Shown here one piece after another: positions 1-7,994 of a stretch of 64,000 nucleotides of DNA. Origin of the DNA: Collimonas sp. OK607 (GTDB lineage: Bacteria; Pseudomonadota; Gammaproteobacteria; Burkholderiales; Burkholderiaceae_D); NCBI RefSeq assembly GCF_900111995.1, contig NZ_FOKF01000007.1:1-64000 (forward strand), given 5' to 3'. The first letter of the stretch is position 1, and the number at the start of each line of letters is the position of its first letter. The position numbers and the translations under genes are program-made. Below the pieces are notes generated by a model. It did no database searches, was not told the origin of the DNA, and was given only the letters and a program-made list of their open reading frames with translations.

Positions 1-1294
1 ACTTCACGGTTCCAAACACATGCTCCACCGTGCATCGCCTGAGTTTCATCTTGTCGCGGCTGTTGTCGATTCGGGTCTGCATGGTATCGAGCACACCTTC
101 GTGTTCCCAGCGTCTGACTCTGCGTTGCTTCCCGGTTGTGCACTGCGATTTCTGTGGACAGGTCGTACAGTCTGAAGCGATGTAAACGTGGATATTCATG
201 CCGTCTTCAATAGTCGAATGACTATAGCCCAGGCTCTGTCCTGCAGGGCATCTGTACGCGTTGTCTTTGGCGATATAGACGAAGTCCAGTTTGCTGTACC
301 GGCCCTGTGCCTTGCTATTGGAGGTCATGGGCTTGGGGACGTAGGTATTGATGCCCTCCAGTTCACAAGCCCGTATCTCGGTGCTTTTGAAGTAACCCCT
401 GTCTGCGATGGCTTCCAATGAATCATCTCCAGTTGCCTCGCGCGCCTTGAATGCCATATTGGCGAGTTGACCCCTGTCGCTACCGCTGGTGATTACGTCG
501 TGGGCAACAACCAGATGATGTTTGGTATCTACAGCAGCTTGGACGTTGTACCCAACCAGACCCGTGCCAATTCTGCTTGAGACCATGGACCGTGCCTCGG
601 GATCGGTCAGAGAGATTTGACCGTCAGGTTGTTGCGCCAGACGCTCGCCAATATCACGCAACTCCTGCATCTGTTTCTTGAGAAACGCGATCTTGTCTTG
701 CAGCCGCTGCGTGTTCGTCTCTACTTCTGGCTGTTGAGTTCGGTCGGCCGTTTCCAATTCACGCATGTAACGTTCGATGCTCTCATCGACTTGCTTCATT
801 CGTTGTTCCAGCTTGTGCTGCGTGAAGTTCTTGTCACGGTTGTTGACTGCCTTGAACTTGCTGCCGTCAATGGCCACGATGACCTGGGCAAACAACTTGA
901 GCTGGCGACACATGGCTACAAACCGGCCGCACACATTGCGGATGCCAGTGCCATTGTTATGGCGGAAGTCAGCGATCGTCTTGAAGTCAGGTACCAGGCG
1001 CCCAGTCAGCCACATCAACTCCACATTGCGCTGGGCTTCGCGCTCCAGCCTCCGGCTGGACTGCAGACGATTGAGATAACCGTAGATGTAAAGCTTGAGA
1101 AGCATGGCTGGGTGATAGCCGGGCCGACCTGTTGCAGCAGGTTGCATTCTTTCAAAGCCCAGTTCAACCAGATTGAGTTCGTCTACGAAAACATCAATAA
1201 CGCGCACCGGATTGTCTTCGCCAATGAAGTCGTCAAGGCACTCCGGCAGCAAGGTCACTTGGTTTCGATCACTGCCTTGGATGTATCGCGTCAT
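1..1294 (-). CDS. IS1182-family transposase (partial, runs off left edge)
   Basis: Reading the minus strand from the ATG at 1294 gives an open frame of about 431 codons with no stop up to the window edge. It begins MTRYIQGSDRNQVTLLPECL and contains the family's N-terminal region with GRPGYHPAMLLKLYIYGYLN, the AIDGSKFKAVN block carrying the first catalytic Asp (about residue 155), a coiled central segment (about 175-225), the VGYNVQAAVD block and an AIADRGYF block. A C-terminal zinc-like CTTCPQKSQC stretch follows (about 385-395). The last visible residues, VEHVFGTVK, lie near the usual C-terminus, so little is missing. It appears intact within the window. It catalyses movement of its own element and has no metabolic role. 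Confidence 0.88.
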   Translation of the reverse strand, partial: MTRYIQGSDRNQVTLLPECLDDFIGEDNPVRVIDVFVDELNLVELGFERMQPAATGRPGYHPAMLLKLYIYGYLNRLQSSRRLEREAQRNVELMWLTGRLVPDFKTIADFRHNNGTGIRNVCGRFVAMCRQLKLFAQVIVAIDGSKFKAVNNRDKNFTQHKLEQRMKQVDESIERYMRELETADRTQQPEVETNTQRLQDKIAFLKKQMQELRDIGERLAQQPDGQISLTDPEARSMVSSRIGTGLVGYNVQAAVDTKHHLVVAHDVITSGSDRGQLANMAFKAREATGDDSLEAIADRGYFKSTEIRACELEGINTYVPKPMTSNSKAQGRYSKLDFVYIAKDNAYRCPAGQSLGYSHSTIEDGMNIHVYIASDCTTCPQKSQCTTGKQRRVRRWEHEGVLDTMQTRIDNSRDKMKLRRCTVEHVFGTVK

Positions 1295-1375
1295 CTTCCT
1301 GTCTCCATCAATGTCAGTACATTGATATCAACGCGAACCATGCCCTTTGGGACGACAGAATGAACGGGTTTTCAC
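1..1375 (-). mobile_element. IS1182-family insertion sequence, cut by left window edge
   Basis: The stretch is mostly filled by a DDE transposase gene that runs off the left edge. The outer end inside the window is probably near 1360-1375, where GGGTTTTCACACAG lies upstream of the transposase start. The partner end is outside the window, so terminal repeats and target duplication cannot be tested. The DNA from about 1375 to 1540 has no gene and may be the insertion-site flank. Confidence 0.7.
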
Positions 1376-1540
1376 ACAGGCTCGACTGGTTGCGGTCGCT
1401 GGGCTTCGATCGAGCGCCAATCTGTTCTATGCGGGCTCGGCCCAGGCGGCTACATTGCTCCACTCTTCCGAGCTTTTGAGCCGCTCTGCCGCAAGTCAGC
1501 CCGGGGCCACTAGCTTGCAGGCAGCTGGCGCCACTTGCCA

Positions 1541-2083
1541 TCAAGCTATCGGTACGTCGAAGACAAAGCAGGTTGTAGTCGCATGAGCGTATAGCTTGCC
1601 TTTTTCGTCTTCGATACGGGCCTCTGCGGTGGCGATTTGTCGGCCAACGTGGATAACCGTGCCGACCGCACGCAACGGGCCGGTCTTGTGCGAGGCTGGC
1701 CGCACAATGTTTATGCTGAGTTCGGCCGTCGTGTAGGAACGCCCGGCCGGTAGCGTGGTTTGCACTGCACAGCCCAGAGCTGAGTCCAGGAGCGTGGCAA
1801 ACCACCCGCCATGCACCGTGCCCAGCGGGTTGTAGTGCTGCAGCAGCGGGATACCTTGGACCACGGCGCGTCCGTCGCCCACCTCCAGCAACGTCATGTT
1901 CATGGTTTCGTTCATGGGTGGATACGGCAGCTCGCCAGACATCATGGCTTCGAGAATCTCTCGCCCGCTCTTGCCTGCGAGTTGCTCCATTCTGGCGAGA
2001 CCAGGCTTGCCGCCGCCTGCAATCGAACGTTGCAGCGAAGCTACTTGCTGAACGCTCCAATCAATGGTCGGTGTTACGGTCAT
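1541..2083 (-). CDS. PaaI-family hot-dog thioesterase
   Basis: The 180-residue protein has a single hot-dog fold of the PaaI/YdiI type. The signature is NPLGTVHGGWFATLLDSALG at about residues 85-104, with H91-G-G and acidic D100 where the family places its active site. A SINIVRP strand follows. Such enzymes hydrolyse acyl-CoA thioesters in the cytoplasm; the substrate cannot be told from sequence. The ATG at 2083 (MTVTPTIDW) is chosen because upstream residues in the same frame do not look conserved. It lies about 87 bp downstream of the SDR gene on the same strand and may be the last gene of the efflux operon. Confidence 0.82.
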   Translation of the reverse strand: MTVTPTIDWSVQQVASLQRSIAGGGKPGLARMEQLAGKSGREILEAMMSGELPYPPMNETMNMTLLEVGDGRAVVQGIPLLQHYNPLGTVHGGWFATLLDSALGCAVQTTLPAGRSYTTAELSINIVRPASHKTGPLRAVGTVIHVGRQIATAEARIEDEKGKLYAHATTTCFVFDVPIA

Positions 2084-2170
2084 GAAATAATTCCGATAAT
2101 TAGGTATGCCAGGTTCGGCAGAGCAAAGCCCGTTGAGTTCGGACCTTGACGTCAAAGCAGGGAACCGATT

Positions 2171-2977
2171 TCAGGCGAGTCCAAATGTTTTCCTGATACC
2201 TGCCCCTACCGGGCCAGCTGGCATGAAGCGGCGCAGTTTGGCCAAAAGAGAGGCCTCGACTTTAGGCGTACGGCGCATCTTCCACGCGCCCAAAGCGGCA
2301 TCGACAATCGTGCTGGCGACCTCATCGGGCGCAGGTGCTTTTTGGACATTTTTTTGAATTGCCTGGGAAACCACGCTGCGCTCATCGTCATAGGCTGAAA
2401 GCTGGGAAACCGCATGAGGTGCATTGAGGTCCAGACTGGTCTTGGTGAAGGACGGCTCGACAAGTGCCACGCGGATTCCGAACTTGCGTACCTCATGATC
2501 CAAGGTCTCAGACATCCCCTCAACAGCATGCTTGGATGCTGAATAGAGCCCCATGTACGGAGCCGGAAGGAAGCCCAGCACTGAGCTGATGTTGACGATT
2601 CTTCCCGAACGTTGCTCGCGCATGTGCGGCAACACCGCTTGTGTTGTGCGCAAGATGCCAAAAACGTTGGTATCGAACAGCGACTGAGCCTCGGCAATCG
2701 ACGTTTCTTCAGTCGCCCCGAGCAGGGTCACGCCTGCACTATTGACAAGCACGTCAATGCGCTTGGCCTCAGCGATGATGGTCTGGATTCCATGTTGTAC
2801 TGACGCCTCGTCACGGATATCCATTTCGACCAGCACGACACCAGGTATTGACTGTGCTTTTGCAGTATTGCGTACGGTGCCGAATACTCGGCATCCACGC
2901 TTGACAAACTTCTCTGCGGTGACACGCCCGATGCCTGATGACACGCCGGTAATAACGACTACTTTAGAATTCGACAT
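2171..2977 (-). CDS. Classical short-chain dehydrogenase/reductase
   Basis: The 268-residue protein is a classical SDR with an N-terminal Rossmann fold. The cofactor motif TGVSSGIG is at residues 10-17, NSAG at 79-82, catalytic Ser132 is in NISS, and Tyr145 and Lys149 are in YSASK. The R36 after the second strand suggests a preference for NADP(H); this is inference. The substrate is unknown. It starts 41 bp after the stop of the RND permease on the same strand, so it is probably co-transcribed with the pump and could modify or detoxify a pump substrate. No signal peptide is seen, so it acts in the cytoplasm. Confidence 0.9.
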   Translation of the reverse strand: MSNSKVVVITGVSSGIGRVTAEKFVKRGCRVFGTVRNTAKAQSIPGVVLVEMDIRDEASVQHGIQTIIAEAKRIDVLVNSAGVTLLGATEETSIAEAQSLFDTNVFGILRTTQAVLPHMREQRSGRIVNISSVLGFLPAPYMGLYSASKHAVEGMSETLDHEVRKFGIRVALVEPSFTKTSLDLNAPHAVSQLSAYDDERSVVSQAIQKNVQKAPAPDEVASTIVDAALGAWKMRRTPKVEASLLAKLRRFMPAGPVGAGIRKTFGLA

Positions 2978-3018
2978 AACAGTTCCTTTTGCATGGGTGA
3001 ATTGGGATGAACGGCAGT

Positions 3019-6000
3019 TCAGCTTTGCGAAGGGACTGGCTTGATCTTGAACCAGATGGAATACATCGCTGGCAAGAACACGAGGGTCAGAATCGTCCCT
3101 GCCAATGTGCCGCCGATCAGCGTGTAAGCGAGCGTGCCCCAGAACACCGAGTGGGTAAGCGGAATGAAGGCCAGGATCGCCGCCAATGCGGTCAAGACCA
3201 CTGGTCGGGAACGCTGCACGGTTGCCTCGACAACCGCATGGAATGGACTCAATCCCGCCTGTTCGTTGTGGCGGATTTGCCCGATCAGAATCAGTGTATT
3301 GCGCATCAAGATACCCGACAGTGCAATCAGGCCGACCAGCGCATTGATGCCGAATGGCTGCTGGAACAGAATCAAGGTTGGCACCACACCGATCAGCCCC
3401 AACGGGCTGGTCAGGAAGACCATGACCATCGCGGAGATCGAGCGCACTTGAAAAATGATCATGAGCAGGGTTATCGCCAGCATGATTGGAAAGAGAGGCA
3501 ACATAGCTTTTGTCGCTTTGCCTGATTCCTCGATGGACCCTGCCTCCTCGATGCGGTAGCCGTCAGGCAGCTTGTCCATGATGGGCTGGAGCTTCTGGGT
3601 GATGGCTGCTGACACATCCGGCGGCTGCAAGCCATCCGCGATGTCGCCCCGGACGGTGATTGTCGGCATGCGGTCGCGACGGCGCATGATTGGTTCCTCC
3701 ATGCGCACGTCGACCTTACCCACCTGCGACAGGGGGATACGTTGCCCATTGGCGCCAGCCAGCGTGAAGTCCGCGATCTTGGCCGGATCAAGCCGGCTGT
3801 CGCCAGCCGAACGGGCCGTGACTTGCACTGTGCGAATGTCCTCACGGACGGCGGTGACGGGCACACCGCTGAGCAAGAATTGCAGTTGCTGCGCCACGGC
3901 GCTGGAGGTCAGCCCGACGGCCTGCAAACGGTCTTGCTGCAACGTGAAGTGCAGCATGGGCGTGCGCGTGCCCCAGTCAGCGTTGACTGTGCGCATCATC
4001 GGACTGGCATCCATGACCCGTTGCACATCAGTCGCGATACTGCGTAGCTTGTCCTGGTCCGGGCCAGTGACCCGGTAGGCGACCGGAAACGGCGAGTAAG
4101 GGCCGAATACGAGCTGGGTGACACGCACGCGCGCCTCAGAGGCGAGGCCGTCGGCGATTGCCTTGCGTAACCGGTTTTTCAATACCTCGCGCTCATCCTG
4201 GTTGTCAGTTCGGACCACGATCTTGGCAAACGACGGATCAGGCAATTCTGGTCCCATCGCCAAGTAGAAGCGTGGCGCGCCTTGACCAATATAGGCCGTG
4301 ACGATCTTCGCTTCCGGCTGTTTAGCCAACCATGCTTCCACCTTCTCTGTAGCGGCGCTGGTCTGGCCGATCGAGGTGCCATAGGGCATCTGCACCTCGA
4401 CCAGCACTTCGGGGCGGTCGGAGATCGGAAAGAATTGCTTCTTGACCACTGCCATGCCTAGCACTGCCACAACGAAAAGGCCCACTACAGTACCGGCGAC
4501 CAGCCACTTGCGTGAAATAACGCGCTCCAGCACTTGGCGGAAGCGGTTATAGCGTGGCGTATCGTAGAGTGCATCGTGGCCGCCTTCGACTTTTTTGAGG
4601 TTGGGTAGCAGCTTGACACCAAGGTAAGGTGTAAAGACCACGGCGACCACCCAAGACGCGATCAGTGCGATGCCGACAATCCAGAACATGTTGCTGGTGT
4701 ATTCACCCGCAGTGGAACGGGCGAAGCCATTGGGCATGAAGCCGACGGCCGTCACCAGCGTGCCCGAGAGCATTGGCGCGGCAGTATGGCTCCATGCATA
4801 GGCAGACGCGGCGATACGGTCGTAGCCCTCCTCCATCTTTACCACCATCATTTCGATGGCGATGATGGCGTCGTCCACAAGCAGGCCCAGCCCCAGGATC
4901 AGCGAGCCCAGCGTGATGCGGTCGAAGTTCTTTCCGGTCGCGGCCATCACGATGAAGACTGCCGCCAGCGTCAGCGGCACAGCCGCAGCAACGACGATAC
5001 CCACACGCCAACCCATGCTCACGAAACACACCAGCATGACCACCAGCAGCGCGACAAAGAACTTGACCATGAACTCATCGACCGCCGAGCTGATATTGAC
5101 GGCCTGGTCTGTGACCTTGGTCAGGCCCATACCCTGCGGCATGTCGGCGTTGATCGCACCGACCTCTTTATCCAGCGCCTTGCCCAAGTCTAACCCGTTC
5201 CAGCCATCGCGCATGACGATGCCCAGCAGCAGTGCGGGTTCGCCGCCATTGCGGATCATGAAAGTCGCAGGATCCTCATAGCCACGCTTGATCGTGGCGA
5301 TGTCCGACAGTTTCAATGTGCGACCTTGCGCCACGACCGGCGTATCGCGGATCTTTTGCAATTGATCGAAAGCGCCGTCCAGGCGAATGAACACCTGCGG
5401 CCCCTTGGTTTCCACGGAGCCAGCCGGCGTTAGCGCGTTCTGATTATTGAGTGCGGCGAATACTTCCTGTGGGCTGACGCCCAGCGTTGCCAGGCGCTCA
5501 TGCGAAAACTCGACATAAATGCGCTCAGGCTGCTCGCCAACGATGTTGACCTTCTTTACACCGGGCACGTGCAGCAGGCGCTGGCGCAACGTCTCCGCGT
5601 CGCGTACAAGCAGGCGCTGTGGTTCGCCCTTGGCCTTGAGGGCGAATAGGGCAAAGGTGACGTCCGCGTATTCGTCGTTGACCATCGGTCCGATCACGCC
5701 AGGCGGAAGGTTGTTTACCTCATCGCTGACTTTCTTTCGGGCTTGGTAAAACTCTCCCTGGACCTCCGAAGGTGGCGTACTGTCGAGCAAGGTCAAGGTG
5801 GTGAAGGCCAGGCCAGGTCTTGTGTAGGTCTCGGTACGTTCATACCAGCGCAGCTCCTGCATGCGCTTTTCGATCTTCTCGGCGACCTGGTCCTGCATTT
5901 CCTGTGCGGTGGCGCCTGGCCAGGCAGTCACGATGGTCATCACTTTGACCGTGAACGCGGGGTCTTCCGCCCGGCCAAGTTTGAAGAAGGAGATGAACCC

Positions 6001-6087
6001 GGCCAACGAGATCAGGCAGATCAGAAACAGGGTGACGGAGCGCTCGCGCACGGCGAGCGCCGACAGGTTGAAACGACCTTCGCTCAT
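3019..6087 (-). CDS. RND multidrug efflux permease (inner-membrane pump)
   Basis: The 1022-residue protein has the full length of an AcrB-type RND transporter. One membrane helix lies near residues 17-37 (SVTLFLICLISLAGF), followed by a large periplasmic loop beginning with GRAEDPAF. A block of helices starts near 340, with the proton-relay pair D405-D406 in GLGLLVDDAI of TM4. The second half repeats the plan and ends with helices after about 860. It is driven by proton motive force and exports drugs or other amphiphiles. The opening (MSEGRFNLSALAVRERS) resembles TriC/MexK-like pumps rather than heavy-metal CzcA pumps. It overlaps the adaptor gene by 4 bp (ATGA). Substrate is not predictable. 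Confidence 0.93.
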   Translation of the reverse strand: MSEGRFNLSALAVRERSVTLFLICLISLAGFISFFKLGRAEDPAFTVKVMTIVTAWPGATAQEMQDQVAEKIEKRMQELRWYERTETYTRPGLAFTTLTLLDSTPPSEVQGEFYQARKKVSDEVNNLPPGVIGPMVNDEYADVTFALFALKAKGEPQRLLVRDAETLRQRLLHVPGVKKVNIVGEQPERIYVEFSHERLATLGVSPQEVFAALNNQNALTPAGSVETKGPQVFIRLDGAFDQLQKIRDTPVVAQGRTLKLSDIATIKRGYEDPATFMIRNGGEPALLLGIVMRDGWNGLDLGKALDKEVGAINADMPQGMGLTKVTDQAVNISSAVDEFMVKFFVALLVVMLVCFVSMGWRVGIVVAAAVPLTLAAVFIVMAATGKNFDRITLGSLILGLGLLVDDAIIAIEMMVVKMEEGYDRIAASAYAWSHTAAPMLSGTLVTAVGFMPNGFARSTAGEYTSNMFWIVGIALIASWVVAVVFTPYLGVKLLPNLKKVEGGHDALYDTPRYNRFRQVLERVISRKWLVAGTVVGLFVVAVLGMAVVKKQFFPISDRPEVLVEVQMPYGTSIGQTSAATEKVEAWLAKQPEAKIVTAYIGQGAPRFYLAMGPELPDPSFAKIVVRTDNQDEREVLKNRLRKAIADGLASEARVRVTQLVFGPYSPFPVAYRVTGPDQDKLRSIATDVQRVMDASPMMRTVNADWGTRTPMLHFTLQQDRLQAVGLTSSAVAQQLQFLLSGVPVTAVREDIRTVQVTARSAGDSRLDPAKIADFTLAGANGQRIPLSQVGKVDVRMEEPIMRRRDRMPTITVRGDIADGLQPPDVSAAITQKLQPIMDKLPDGYRIEEAGSIEESGKATKAMLPLFPIMLAITLLMIIFQVRSISAMVMVFLTSPLGLIGVVPTLILFQQPFGINALVGLIALSGILMRNTLILIGQIRHNEQAGLSPFHAVVEATVQRSRPVVLTALAAILAFIPLTHSVFWGTLAYTLIGGTLAGTILTLVFLPAMYSIWFKIKPVPSQS

Positions 6088-7193
6088 GGCCGCACCCCCA
6101 CGGTTGTGGCGGCGACCTGGTCAGCCACACGGACCAGTTCGCCTTCATGCAGCAGATGAGTGCCGAGTGCGACTATCCGGTCATCTGGTTTGAGTTGACC
6201 TGCAATGTACGCGCCGTCGTCGTCCAGTCGCTGGACCGCGACCGCCCGCCAGGAAACCTTGGTCGGCTTGCCTTCGATGACCCAGACTCCCGAACCCTTA
6301 CCCGCGTCGAACAGGGAGCCAATCGGTACCCACAAGCCGCCTTGTTCAGCGGGATGTGCGTCCGGGATCTGAACGGTGACCGTTGTGCCCAATGGGGCGT
6401 TAGACATCTCCCCGTCCAGCACATACCGCGCCTCGAAGGTACGTGTTAGTCGGTCTGCGGCATCCGAGAGCTGCCTGAGTTTGGTTGGAACGGTAACGCT
6501 CTCTTTGCCAAAGAGCGTGGCTTGGCCGACTGAACCGATGGCAGGGCGCAAGGTTTCCGGCAATTGGATGACGGCCTCGCGGCGTCCAGCATGGGCAACA
6601 CGTACTACGACTTGCCCCGCGTTGACGACTTGACCGGGTTCGACCAGCGTTTCCATGACGACGCCATCGGAATCCGCCACCAGCTCCGTGTATCGGCTCG
6701 CGTTGCGAGCAACTTCGGCTTGGGCTTCGGTCGCATTGAGTTGGGCTTTGGCAGTATCTGCCGCAGCCTTGACCTGGTCGTAGGCTGAAGCCGATATCGC
6801 GCCTGTTCCGCGCAGGTCGCGGTAACGGGCTTCATCGTCCGCCGTTTGCTGCGCCCGTGCTCGGGCTGCGGCGACCGCTTCCTGTTGAGCATGAGCGGCA
6901 AGCTTCAGATCGACAGGGTCGATGCGCATGAGCGGTTGCCCACGCTTAACGGTTTGCCCCGCGTCCACAAGCCGCTCCAATACCTTGCCAGAGACCCGGA
7001 AACCAAGATCGCTTTGTACCCGAGCGGCTACGGTTCCGGTGAACGTACGTGATGCGGCGACCGCGCCCTGAATGGTAGCCGCACGTACCAACGGCGCTTC
7101 GGTACGTGGATCGGCTTGCGGTTTTTCGCCACAAGCGACCAGTGCAAACGGCAATGTAGATAGGGCGGCAGAGAAAACGAGGCGGCGGAGCAT
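6084..7193 (-). CDS. RND periplasmic adaptor (membrane fusion lipoprotein)
   Basis: The 369-residue protein links the inner-membrane RND pump with an outer-membrane channel. The N-terminus is a lipoprotein signal with lipobox L-V-A-C and Cys21 as the acylation site. After it come a lipoyl/barrel-sandwich half (GTVAARVQSDLGFRVSGKV, about 54-72), an alpha-helical hairpin rich in Ala, Arg and Gln (about 95-165), the second lipoyl half (VADSDGVVMETLVEPGQVV) and a C-terminal beta-barrel domain. It is the first gene of the efflux operon. Its promoter lies at 7225-7261, where a 24-bp dyad covers a perfect TTGACA -35 element. Confidence 0.92.
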   Translation of the reverse strand: MLRRLVFSAALSTLPFALVACGEKPQADPRTEAPLVRAATIQGAVAASRTFTGTVAARVQSDLGFRVSGKVLERLVDAGQTVKRGQPLMRIDPVDLKLAAHAQQEAVAAARARAQQTADDEARYRDLRGTGAISASAYDQVKAAADTAKAQLNATEAQAEVARNASRYTELVADSDGVVMETLVEPGQVVNAGQVVVRVAHAGRREAVIQLPETLRPAIGSVGQATLFGKESVTVPTKLRQLSDAADRLTRTFEARYVLDGEMSNAPLGTTVTVQIPDAHPAEQGGLWVPIGSLFDAGKGSGVWVIEGKPTKVSWRAVAVQRLDDDGAYIAGQLKPDDRIVALGTHLLHEGELVRVADQVAATTVGVRP

Positions 7194-7224
7194 AGAAATC
7201 CCATAAAGAGCTAAACAGGATTTC

Positions 7225-7261
7225 TATTTTGGGACTAGTGACTAATTATGTCAATGGTCAC
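7225..7261 (-). promoter_or_regulatory. Efflux-operon promoter with TetR operator-like dyad
   Basis: Positions 7238-7261 form a 24-bp imperfect dyad with outer arms GTGAC and GTCAC. The minus strand carries TTGACA at 7254-7249 inside the dyad and a weak -10 (CAAAAT or AAAATA) 17-18 bp further on. A repressor bound here would block the adaptor/RND operon. The matching dyad at 7934-7957 has the same arm sequence and total length. That TetR binds here is inference from position and symmetry. Confidence 0.65.
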
Positions 7262-7276
7262 TGTGATATTTGGCAT

Positions 7277-7894
7277 TTATGGCGATAGACTGCGCAACAC
7301 CAGATTAGATAGTTGTGCTGGAGCATCATCCGCCGAATCAAAGCTATGCTGCAAAAGCAACGGATTGAGATAGGGGCGAATGACCAAGTAAATCGCCGTC
7401 GCCGTTTCATCGAGCGGCGTTTTGCGCTCAAACTCCTCTGTCTCGCGCCCCTGGCGCAGGATGTCCTGCAGCATTGCCTGAATGCGCTCCTCAAAGGCGC
7501 GCACCGCCTCCCAACGCTCGGTGGCAGCCGAAGCCGCAATGTCATAGAGCTTGCGATCTTCAAAAAACAGGCGAAGGCATGACTCGACGCCTGTTTTGAA
7601 CATGCGCCGAAGCTTCTCTGGCGGACGGTCGACTCCGTCAACAGCTGCTCTGACATCCGTTTCGATCTCGTGCAGGCAATTTGCGCAAATCAGTTCGCCA
7701 ATGGCCTGCTTGGACTCGAAGAACTTATAAATATAGGCTTTGGAAAAGCCAATAGCCTTGGCAAGATCAGAGACGGTGGTCTTTTCGTAGCCGTACAGGC
7801 GGAAGTGCTCGGTAGCTGCGACAACAATTTGATCTCGCACTTCGTGATCGACTGGGCCTCGGGCTGGGCCCGGATTAGTGGTTGCTTTGCTCAT
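7277..7894 (-). CDS. TetR/AcrR-family repressor of the efflux genes
   Basis: The 205-residue protein has an N-terminal TetR helix-turn-helix (about residues 16-62): IVVAATEHFRLYGYEKTTVS, then DLAKAIGFSKAYIYKFFESK. The remaining helical part would be the ligand-binding and dimer domain. The ATG at 7894 (MSKATTNPG) is preferred over an upstream TTG, with AGGTAA a little upstream of it. The gene lies between the adaptor/RND operon and the divergent outer-membrane factor. One operator-like dyad sits beyond each end of the gene, which points to local control of both pump units and of itself. The inducer is unknown. Confidence 0.9.
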   Translation of the reverse strand: MSKATTNPGPARGPVDHEVRDQIVVAATEHFRLYGYEKTTVSDLAKAIGFSKAYIYKFFESKQAIGELICANCLHEIETDVRAAVDGVDRPPEKLRRMFKTGVESCLRLFFEDRKLYDIAASAATERWEAVRAFEERIQAMLQDILRQGRETEEFERKTPLDETATAIYLVIRPYLNPLLLQHSFDSADDAPAQLSNLVLRSLSP

Positions 7895-7922
7895 ATTCAA
7901 CAGCTTACCTCTTCTGTTCGAT

Positions 7923-7957
7923 TTGCACAACGAGTGACTATTTCATGATATAGTCAC
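7923..7957 (+). promoter_or_regulatory. Outer-membrane factor promoter with TetR operator-like dyad
   Basis: Positions 7934-7957 form a 24-bp dyad with perfect 8-bp arms GTGACTAT and ATAGTCAC around an 8-bp spacer. On the plus strand TTGCAC (7923-7928) and TGATAT (7946-7951) are spaced by 17 bp, so the dyad covers the spacer and -10 box. It lies between the TetR start and the outer-membrane factor start, so it could control both divergent genes. Confidence 0.7.
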
Positions 7958-7994
7958 ATCATGATTTCTCCCTTTCACGTCACGGAAGATACCC

